DNA of 14,767 nt, taken from NCBI GenBank assembly GCA_037447655.1, contig JBBHKE010000038.1:91306-106072 (forward strand), read 5' to 3'. Shown here piece after piece: positions 8,046 through 14,767 of this stretch; position 1 is the first letter of the stretch; every line of letters starts with the position of its first letter. Below the pieces are notes generated by a model. The model was given only the letters and a program-made list of their open reading frames with translations. It had not been told where the DNA came from and ran no database searches. The position numbers and the translations under genes were made by a program. This DNA comes from Zygnema cylindricum. Taxonomy: Eukaryota; Streptophyta; Zygnematophyceae; Zygnematales; Zygnemataceae.

Positions 8046-8869
8046 ATATGAAACTTTTAAAATCCTTTGTACGTGCGAAACTTTATTTCTATGTGTCGAA
8101 AGGCGATCCTTTCATTCATGGCCTATTCCACCGGAATAAAATTTACTTCCGCAACAAACGGACGTTGGAAAAATATACGGCTTTCTATGAAAACCGTACA
8201 AACGAGCTTCTTGAAAATATTGCCGGATATTGAAGTCGGGTTAGAGTCGCGTATTTCGCCAAAAAGATGACGTAGCCAAAACAACATACGTACGACTAGT
8301 TCATTGTACTCGCGAAAAACACTGTAGGACTTTGAACCACCGTCATCATACTTCGAACATTCAATGTTTGTTTTCGCGCCTATGTTCGATGACGTCGAAG
8401 TGTGTTTGTTTTCCTATGAGTTTTCGTAAAATCAAATGCTCCGATGGGAATAGGCTATGATAGCTGTTTCCCACCGGAGCATTTGATTTTCCGAAACTGA
8501 TCACACAACCTACACGCTTCGACGTCATCAAACATAGGTGCGAAAACAAACATTGAATGTTCGAAGGACGACGACGATGGTTCAAAATCCTGCAGTGTTT
8601 TCGCGAGTACAATGAACTAATCGTACGGATGTTGTTTTGGCTACGTCAATTTTTCGGCGAAATACACGACTTTAAAGCGACTTTAATATCCGGAAATATT
8701 TTGAGGAAGCTCGTTTGTACGGTTTTCATAGAAAGCCGTATATTATTCTAACGTCCGTCTGTTGCGGAAGTGAATTTTTTTTCGGTGGAATAGGCCATGA
8801 ATGAAAGGATCGTCGTTCGACAAATAGAAATAAAGTTTCGCACGTACAAAGGATTTTAAAGTTTCATAT
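8046..8869. mobile_element. Fold-back element: two arms of about 400 bp in inverted orientation
   Basis: The left arm (8046-8450) and the right arm (8465-8869) are reverse complements of each other at roughly 89% identity by eye, centred near 8457. The central gap is only about 15 nt, between GCTCCGATGGGAA and its partner TTCCCACCGGAGC. Open frames inside (for example at 8048) differ between the arms and have no family features, so it is non-coding. A transcript through it would fold into a hairpin of about 400 bp. It resembles fold-back transposons or large MITEs; a tail-to-tail duplication is the alternative. I could not define a target-site duplication: flanks are TTATA-like on the left and TTTAT-like on the right. 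Confidence 0.9.
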
Positions 8870-8901
8870 TTTATCATAAATAAAAAAATCATCGGAATGG
8901 A

Positions 8902-8930
8902 AAATGCTCTGGTGGGAACCAACTATGAGT
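8902..8930 (+). repeat. Third partial copy of the fold-back centre
   Basis: AAAATGCTCTGGTGGGAACC and the CTATGAG that follows resemble the centre of the fold-back arms (8432-8460). It lies 33 bp outside the right arm. Confidence 0.6.
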
Positions 8931-9187
8931 CAAAGTTTCATCACGCAGATTATGTGAGCCACGTGTTATAAATTGACTGGCACCACGCAAGCTAAGATCT
9001 GATATTGAATATCTTTCAGGTTTTTAACACCGACAAACTTGACTTCAAATCTTGACTTGCGTACCATGTACCTGCGTACGAAGTAGTTATACGACAAAAC
9101 TTTTATACATTTTGTAGACACCAGTCTGTACGCCAGCTCATTTTTAGGGTTTTCGTTTTCAAACAGAACGAAAGTCCATTGAGAGAA

Positions 9188-9271
9188 ATAGTGTGACGAA
9201 CAAAAGTTACAGAATATAGTGTGACGAACAAAATTTACAGAAAATAGCGTGACAAGGGAATGTTACAAAAT
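9188..9271 (+). repeat. Three tandem 28-bp repeats
   Basis: Units at 9188-9215, 9216-9243 and 9244-9271 share ATAG(T/C)GTGAC...GTTACAR. The first two are nearly identical and the third is diverged. Confidence 0.9.
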
Positions 9272-9710
9272 TTCGTTTTTATTTTCGGTTGTATTTTGGA
9301 AACCGCGTGTCATGTGCAAATCTTATGGTTTTTCGTTGGTTTTCCATCATGACACGTAGCTTAATTGTCCACCGTGTCACAAATGTTTTTTTTCTGTATA
9401 TGCCAACCCACCTCTTCGAGGTGGATTGAGTATAACAGAGAAAATTGAAGCGAACTCCTCGCAGATGAACATCCGACGGTCAGTGTTACCTCCAAGACCT
9501 TCGGAGAGTATCGGCAAGATTCTCTGTAATGTAGTTTTTAGTATAAAAACAAAATAGGCGGTACGATTTAGTACGGAGAGTCGCGGATTTCTATAAAGAA
9601 CGCCACTTTTCGCTTGATGGAACGTCACCCTAAGTTATACTATTGGAGAATAAATAAAAAAAAAGCGGGACGGAATTAGTATAAATTACGGTAATAGCGA
9701 TTGGCGGTGT

Positions 9711-9795
9711 ACCGTGTCAGATTTGCAACGCTTTGTCGCGTTCCCTAAGATTTGCGAAATGAATAGTGTTACTACCGTGTCAGATTTGCGACGCT
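9711..9795 (+). repeat. 22-bp direct repeat pair
   Basis: ACCGTGTCAGATTTGC(A/G)ACGCT occurs at 9711-9732 and 9774-9795 with one difference, 41 bp apart. Confidence 0.9.
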
Positions 9796-9887
9796 AATCA
9801 TGATGTCACGTACTTCCACGATACCAAAGAGTACAAAGTACAAGAATATTGGATTATAGCGACAGTACAAAATTTTCATTTTTTTTG

Positions 9888-10040
9888 GTTTTTTGGTTGA
9901 CCCACCGTAACCGACCGTTTTTTTTTTCTGGTGAATCAACCGACCGCAACCGCCCGACCCCCAAAATTTGGCAACCGAATCCGTTCCGGATCCGGCGCGG
10001 GCGGTCGGTTAACGGTCGGTCACGGTTTCGGTTGACCGTT
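9888..10040. repeat. ACCGACCG cluster with inverted copies and CCGGATCCGG palindrome
   Basis: ACCGACCG occurs at 9910-9917 and 9939-9946, and its complement CGGTCGGT at 10002-10009 and 10013-10020. The two orientations face each other around the palindrome CCGGATCCGG (9986-9995). The patch is much richer in GC than its surroundings. Plant hAT-related and MITE sequences often show similar AACCGACC/GGTCGGTT arrays, but no terminal repeats or target duplication could be fixed. Confidence 0.65.
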
Positions 10041-10656
10041 TGCGACCTCTGCGTCCAATGCAGGTGTATCGGCGATATTTATGAACCGATTTCAGTTCCG
10101 ATTTGGTCGTCAGGTGATTTTCACGAATTCCGGATTTCTGGCGAACTCCAATGAATTCATCCATCGGACATAACACTGAAACTGTCGTATTTTTTTCAAA
10201 GTCAAACGAAATAAAGGTTAAAACCTGTCATAAAAGTGCGGAGAAGTGCGTATTTAGCGCACGAATAACCAGAATAACGTGCGGAGTTTTGACATCCCCT
10301 CATCGCATTTCGTGCGGCTCATTCCTTTGAAAATTCAAAATTTCGTACGTTTCCAACTTAAAATCAAAAAAGTCAAAGCTTCAAATGCATGACCATTCTT
10401 GAGTTTTAAGTTTGCTCATTTTCCTTCCCATTTTTGTTAGACTGGCTTTAACATTTCTTATTTTTTTGTAACTTATGCCTTCCAACAGCATATGCATCAC
10501 AGCTCTTATACTATTGTGAATCATTTCTCATCACATTCACATTTTTAATACTGAAGAAATATCTATTCCCTCCATAGATGTAGAAGAAAAATAGTACTTT
10601 ATTAAGTAAACAAAAATCAGCCACAGTTGTAGCTTTCAGAACCGAAACTTTTTGTT
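10041..10656. other. Intergenic stretch upstream of the transporter gene
   Basis: No gene is seen. It probably includes the promoter and 5' UTR of the transporter gene. Repeated GTGCG words occur near 10235-10280. No TATA box or initiator can be called with confidence. Confidence 0.4.
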
Positions 10657-10694
10657 CTAAAAAGTGCATTTAGTACTAAAAAGTGCGTTTAGTG
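10657..10694 (+). repeat. 19-bp tandem duplication just before the transporter start
   Basis: CTAAAAAGTGCATTTAGTA (10657-10675) is followed at once by CTAAAAAGTGCGTTTAGTG (10676-10694). It ends 11 bp before the ATG at 10706, so it likely sits in the 5' UTR. Confidence 0.9.
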
Positions 10695-10705
10695 CGTATG
10701 TTTTG

Positions 10706-10850
10706 ATGAAAACTGGTGTGGATTTACGCGACCGTGAGCAGCTTCTGCCACGTGCAGTAGTGGAGAAAGGGAAGGAATGGGAGAAGGATAGGCCCAAGCC
10801 TATGACAAGGAAGGGCATGACTTCTGCAGTTTCCTACATGGTTTGTGCAG
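10706..10850 (+). CDS. Transporter exon 1
   Basis: The exon encodes a charged cytosolic N-terminus followed by MTRKGMTSAVSYMVCA, the start of span 1. The donor is CAG|GTACAC, leaving phase 1 (one base, G). Confidence 0.8.
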
Positions 10851-13593
10851 GTACACCTGTTTATCCGCTCTATTCCTTTCCTCTTTTTAATATTAACGTG
10901 CAGTATATGAATTCATATTCTTGTTCGTTATATTCGTTATTATTTGCCAAATATGATTTTAGCATAAAGCTTAACCCTAAACTGACAAAGTTGTTTTTGA
11001 AGGCGAGTGTCAATCTTAAACATTATACCTCTTTGCTCCCTCTCTCCCTCTCTCCCTCTCTCCCTCTTTCCCTCCCTCCCTCTCTCCTTCTCTTCCTCTC
11101 TCCCTCCCCCTCTCTCTCTCCCTCCCTCCCTCCCTCTCTCCCTCTCTTTCCCTCCCTCTCTTTCCCTCCCTCTCTCCCTCTCTCCCTCTCTTTCCCTTTC
11201 TCTCTCCTCTCTCCTCTCTCCCTCTCTCCCTCTCTCACTCTCTTCTTCCCTTTCTCCCTCTCTCCCTCTCTCTCGCCCTCTCTCCCTCTCTCCCTCTCTC
11301 TCGCTCTCTCTCCCTCTCCCTATCTCTCTCCCCCTCTCCCCCTCTCCCTCTATCCCTCCCCCTCTCCCTCTCTCTGTGGGATTGAATTTTCTGGGAATGC
11401 AGTTATGCTGGTCATGTTCAACAAGGCGGCTCTTTCCGCCTACAAGTTTCCAAGTGCAAATGTAGTCACACTACTTCAGGTACAAATGCTTCTGTATGTG
11501 GGAGTTATTATGGAACGACGTCTTTTGAATCGATAGGATTTTGGAAAAGTAGTGCCTTGTCATTGTTTGTGAGAACTTTTTGCTCCACTTTCTTCTCAAA
11601 TCGATGTTTTCTCTCGTTTTGACATAACCACAAAATGGTACCTTCTTGTGAGTTTTCTTGTGATTATTCAGATAGCTTGTTCCAATCTTCTTCTCTATAC
11701 TCTTCGATCCTTTGGGTGGATTACATTTACACGTGACATAGAAAGTTTCGGAGCTCGATTTGTACCTTTGCGTACTCTTCGCCGAGCTGCTCCACTTTCC
11801 CTCAGTTACCTTTTCTATATGGTGAGCTGTTTTTTTATGAGAGAACAAGTTTGTGGGATATGGGAAGATAACTTCTACTTCTTTCATACAACGGTGTTCC
11901 TTTTTTCACTTCACTTTTTGCTCTTAGATCTCCATCATCTTCTTCGTTTTATGTTTTGTTCAGGAGACATCATTCAGCTAAGTGCTGGGTAATAAAGCTC
12001 TCTACCTTAAGTTCAATTGTCCTTTATTCTTCCTTTCCCTCACGGTTTTATTCAAATTTTCGTGGACGGTGTAACTTAATTGCTCTGTAATATTAGTTTC
12101 TATTTAACCTGTTTTGTCAAAGGTGAAGAAAGTAATTCCAAAGTTGGATACACAATAAAAGACATTTCTTATTCGTCAGAAAGCTGCTCTACAGAGTCAA
12201 TGTTGCCAATGAAGACTCGCAAAGAAACTTTCGAAAAGGACCTTGACTTTTTCAATTTGGATCCAGTCATTAAAGCAATAGAGAATCTCAAAGTTTACAT
12301 ACAGTTTCCTTTCGGTAACGTGTAGGACATTTAATTTATGTATTTAATTTAGTTGCAGGTGTATAATAAGTACACCGCCCATGGCTATTAGAGTAATGGC
12401 ACTAATTTGGAACTTTTTTGGTCGAAAATCATAAAAGAGTCTTAATAATTCTTTTATGGGAGTGGTCTAACATCTGTCACGTCTTCCTACACTAAATTGA
12501 TGTTATACGATGTTAAAATCTATTGTCAGTGTATTGAAACATCATGAACTTGGGAGTTGAAAAACCTTTCAGAAATCTGGCAGTTTCTGCTTTTCCAAAG
12601 CAAAAAAAATGACTTATTTTGAATTGGTTTTGCATCATTTGGTCGGTTCATCATCATTTGGATTGGTTTTTCATCGATTGAATGTGTCTGAACCATATTT
12701 ATATGAAACACATTTATATGAAACATATTTATATGAAATATATTTATATTTAGGGTTATGGGAATTAGGTTGTTGGTATGGCGTCCATACGGGGTGTAAA
12801 TGTTCCGATGTACACCGCCCTCCGGAGAACCACGGTGGCTTTTACTATGTTTATGGAGTACTTTATTGCCCAAAGGAGACATACAAGACCCATTTTAATG
12901 AGGTACGGAGACCAATCAACAGGTTAATGAATATCACTAGATGAATCTACTCATGTTTTGTGAGTATTGTACACTTTCTTTTGTGCAGTTTTGGAGTAAT
13001 TTTACTGATAATAATATTGTATTTGCGATGTGAGACATTATTTACTACTCAAGCTGTCAATTAGTCTCACTAGTCTAAAAAGTTTGAAGCTGGTTTAATA
13101 AATTAAAATGTCATGTAAAATCTTAGCCTTAAGTATGAAGTAATACAGATATTTTATGAACAGTTTGGATTTCCTTAATAGACTTCAAATTTTTAAGCTC
13201 AAATATACCAAAATCCAGAAGTATCTCGATTTATTTTCATCGACAGTCAATGCTTAATGCGTTTTATCTTGCAAAATCGAACATAAAAGTTTGACTTGTA
13301 AAGTGTTCAGAGCATCATATGTTTTCTGCTTTTGCAGAACCATTATTTACCATTATTATTTTTACAGAAACTCATTTGGCGAGAAATTCATTGAAAAAGA
13401 AAATTATTTTTCTGACAAGCTCCAAATCTGGCAAATTGGGGTTGGTAAATGGGTTTTGGCAGTGTGGCGATTATTTGTTTTGGGGCTTTTATTGCAGGGG
13501 CAAGAGATATGTCTTTTGACACTTACGGATATAGTGTGGTTTTTTTATCAAATTTCACTACAGCGGTTTATTTAGCAACTATTGCGGAGCTCG
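10706..13593 (+). CDS. Nucleotide-sugar transporter, plant SLC35D/UGNT1-like, 5' part (five exons; 3' end outside window)
   Basis: The product is a multi-pass Golgi/ER antiporter that imports a nucleotide sugar in exchange for the nucleoside monophosphate. Five exons (10706-10850, 11403-11479, 11672-11821, 12769-12902, 13463-13593) join in phase with GT-AG borders to about 212 residues of a protein usually near 330-350. Diagnostic words are VMFNKAALSAYKFPSANVVT (span 1), RGVNVPMYTALRRTTVAFTM, GAFIAGARDMSFDTYGYSVV and NFTTAVYLATIAEL. The last two match the plant-type subgroup better than the animal SLC35D form. Six of about ten membrane spans are present. ATG 10706 has a weak context; in-frame ATGs at 10802 and 10817 are alternatives, and an upstream non-coding exon is possible. 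The rest (spans 7-10) must lie beyond 14767. UDP-GlcNAc is the likely substrate by kinship to UGNT1, but specificity is inference. Confidence 0.9.
10851..11402 (+). other. Transporter intron 1
   Basis: This 552-bp intron holds a pyrimidine tract of about 347 bp (11029-11375). Open frames crossing it are not coding. The acceptor is AATGCAG|TT. Confidence 0.85.
11029..11375 (+). repeat. CT/CCCT microsatellite in intron 1
   Basis: About 347 bp are nearly pure pyrimidine, built of CTCTCC, CCCT and CTCT units with rare single A or G interruptions. It ends 27 bp before exon 2 and may act as, or crowd, the polypyrimidine tract of the acceptor. Confidence 0.95.
11403..11479 (+). CDS. Transporter exon 2
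   Basis: TT completes the split Val codon from exon 1. The exon encodes MLVMFNKAALSAYKFPSANV and the TLLQ that follows, which is the rest of span 1 and the start of span 2. The donor CAG|GTACAA is in phase 0. Confidence 0.92.
11672..11821 (+). CDS. Transporter exon 3
   Basis: Exactly 50 codons between ATTCAG| and ATG|GTGAGC, phase 0 on both sides. It encodes IACSNLLLYTLRSFGWITFT, a loop, and VPLRTLRRAAPLSLSYLFYM, covering spans 2 and 3. Confidence 0.92.
12122..12325 (+). other. Unexplained open frame inside intron 3
   Basis: The frame encodes about 67 residues of mixed composition ending KVYIQFPFGNV, with words such as TRKETFEKDLDFFNLDPVIK. An AG precedes it (TTTTGTCAAAG|GTG) and a GT lies near its end (TTTCG|GTAACG at 12314/12315). 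As an exon of 193 bp it would break the transporter frame, since the flanking exons join in phase without it. It could be a poison exon, a gene fragment brought in by a transposon, or chance. I do not recognise the protein. Confidence 0.25.
12695..12750 (+). repeat. 15-bp tandem repeat, 3.7 copies, near the intron 3 acceptor
   Basis: Units at 12695-12709, 12710-12724 and 12725-12739 share A(T/C)ATTTATATGAAA(C/T), and a partial fourth unit runs to 12750. The array ends 18 bp before exon 4, where branch point and pyrimidine tract are expected. Confidence 0.92.
12769..12902 (+). CDS. Transporter exon 4
   Basis: The exon encodes VVGMASIRGVNVPMYTALRR, TTVAFTMFMEYFIAQRRHTR and PILM: the end of span 3, the conserved NVPMYT.LRR loop and span 4. 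The donor ATGAG|GTACGG leaves two bases (AG). Confidence 0.93.
12903..13462 (+). other. Transporter intron 4
   Basis: This 560-bp AT-rich intron contains no other feature I can support. The acceptor TTTGGCAG|TGTGG completes the split AG|T serine codon, which keeps the family spacing between PI and the next span. Confidence 0.85.
13463..13593 (+). CDS. Transporter exon 5
   Basis: The exon encodes VAIICFGAFIAGARDMSFDT and then YGYSVVFLSNFTTAVYLATI-AEL, spans 5 and 6. The donor is CTCG|GTGAGT, phase 1. Confidence 0.93.
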
Positions 13594-13864
13594 GTGAGTC
13601 TCGAAAAAAAAAGAAAATGTTTGTTTGTTTGTGTTTTTGTCTCAACAAAATTCCTGCTACCTTAATCAATACGTTAGGGTTAACATCAGGATAAACAACT
13701 CTTGTTATTTTAGGTTAATATGTAAGTATTAGGTTAGATTAGTTATTAATATTCACATAGACAACTGTTGTTGCTCTAATAAAATGTATGTTCCATTTGT
13801 ATTAATGGAAACAGATAGATACTGTTACATTAAGATTGTTTACTTAAACATTATGAGCTCCTGG

Positions 13865-13985
<121 letters not shown>

Positions 13986-14624
13986 AATTAAAGTTTGACA
14001 TTGCATCACCATTATTGGTCACAAAATAATCAAATTAACATTTCCAGTAAAGAAACAAACTTTTGATTGCAAAGTTTTTGGCAAAATGTTCACCTGAGAT
14101 ATTATACCTGTGATACAGCAATCATTTTTTTTTTTTTTTTAAAGGTCCTTTTATGGAGAGTACGGATTGACAGTTTTTTTAGATCAGAAATTTAAAGCAA
14201 TTAGAATGTGTAAGCTAATTTCAAATTTCTATTATAAACTCTTGATAATAACTTTAGAGTCATGACTACATACAAATAAAGTTTACGGATGAAACCTTAT
14301 TTTTGTACGTTTGTACTTGTTTTGTTAGGGTAAACAGATAAACCAATAATTCGTGTAAACTGCCTAGCATTTATTTTCTTTTTCTTTTTTCACCCTCTTT
14401 CAATTGGAAAATTGTTAACATGAAAAAATTTCCGGAACTCTAGAGAAGTCAGAAGTTTTTTTGACTCGCAATCATATCATTGAATGAAACCCAATATTAT
14501 TGGTCCATATTATTTTTGAATCAAACCTGTAATTGTTTGGAAGGCAAAGTTTGTGAAATTGTTTTAGAAATAACATTTATTAGTGTGGGATGCACCTATC
14601 TTCTCAAAATTGTACCAACAATAG

Positions 14625-14750
14625 CTCTCTCTCTCTCTCTCTCTCTCCCCCTCTGCCTCCCTCTCCCTCTTCCCTCTCTCTCGCCCTTTCACATTCTCTC
14701 TCTCTCTCTCTCTCTCTGCCTCCCCCCCCTCTCTCTCCCTCTCTCTTTTG
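14625..14750 (+). repeat. Interrupted (CT)n microsatellite
   Basis: CT-rich repeats with CCCT, TGCCTC and CCCTTTCACATT interruptions. Minus-strand open frames through it are Arg/Glu low-complexity translations and not genes. Confidence 0.95.
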
Positions 14751-14767
14751 AACTTTCTTTTGCTCAC

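Larger units (their letters stand above)
8931..9887. other. Gene-free stretch with short tandem and inverted repeats
   Basis: No supported gene is present. It contains the triple 28-bp repeat at 9188-9271, a 7-bp hairpin (CCACCTC 9408-9414 with GAGGTGG 9418-9424) and a 22-bp direct repeat at 9711-9732 and 9774-9795. GTACG and GTGTCA words continue throughout. Confidence 0.6.
11822..12768 (+). other. Transporter intron 3
   Basis: The intron is 947 bp, the longest complete one here. It contains an open frame of unknown meaning (12122-12325) and a 15-bp tandem repeat (12695-12750) close to its acceptor GAATTAG|GTT. Confidence 0.85.

Noticed and set aside
8048-8751. Short frames within the fold-back arms as possible coding capacity
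   Set aside because: The frames are not kept open between the two arms, and stops differ, so coding constraint is unlikely.
8046-8869. CRISPR array or tRNA/rRNA genes anywhere in the window
   Set aside because: No regularly spaced direct repeats with unique spacers and no cloverleaf or rRNA signatures were seen; the repeats are inverted or simple tandem ones in a eukaryotic setting.
10664-11536. 290-codon frame reading through from exon 1 across intron 1 into exon 2
   Set aside because: Its first codon is GTG, the middle is pure CT repeat, and the conserved transporter motifs match only after removal of 10851-11402.
11471-11887. 138-codon minus-strand frame
   Set aside because: It is antisense to exon 3 and its flanks; the plus strand carries the conserved transporter sequence.
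13449-13463. Start of exon 5 at ATG 13449 (MGFGS)
   Set aside because: Joining AG from exon 4 to T at 13463 keeps the exact family spacing between PI and the next span; the upstream codons are intron.

Overview
The window looks like nuclear DNA of a eukaryote, most likely a plant or a streptophyte alga. The evidence is spliceosomal GT-AG introns, a plant-type nucleotide-sugar transporter gene, eukaryotic transposon relics, long CT microsatellites and AT-rich intergenic DNA. There is no bacterial gene organisation. The species cannot be told from the sequence.

Layout. Positions 1-638 hold the strangest feature: bases 1-272 are the exact base-for-base reversal (not the reverse complement) of bases 367-638, around a 94-bp spacer. 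The right arm is the start of a 411-codon frame (391-1623) for an unrecognised acidic protein with a C-terminal coiled coil, interrupted by one in-frame TAG. From 1624 to about 10,100 the DNA is a nest of decayed mobile-element sequence: a repeat-rich tail with an LTR-like look, inverted-repeat arms (2283-2469 against 3376-3628), a truncated DDE transposase with one in-frame stop (3666-4265), GACGA hairpins (4563-4693), AT-rich DNA, a pyrimidine tract followed by a long purine tract (5474-6310), a 120-bp inverted copy of the leader of the 391 frame (6944-7066), a fold-back element of about 820 bp (8046-8869), several small tandem repeats and an ACCGACCG cluster (9888-10040).

From 10706 to beyond the right edge lies the one convincing host gene: the first five coding exons of a plant-type nucleotide-sugar transporter of the SLC35D/UGNT1-like group. 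The exons join in phase and give about 212 residues with six of the expected ten membrane spans. Introns 1 and 5 carry long CT microsatellites, and intron 3 carries a 15-bp tandem repeat close to its acceptor and an unexplained 68-codon open frame.

The parts do not form a pathway. The left 10 kb is accessory repeat DNA next to a housekeeping Golgi/ER transporter gene. The mirror repeat has no known biological mechanism, so an assembly or data artefact is the first explanation to exclude.
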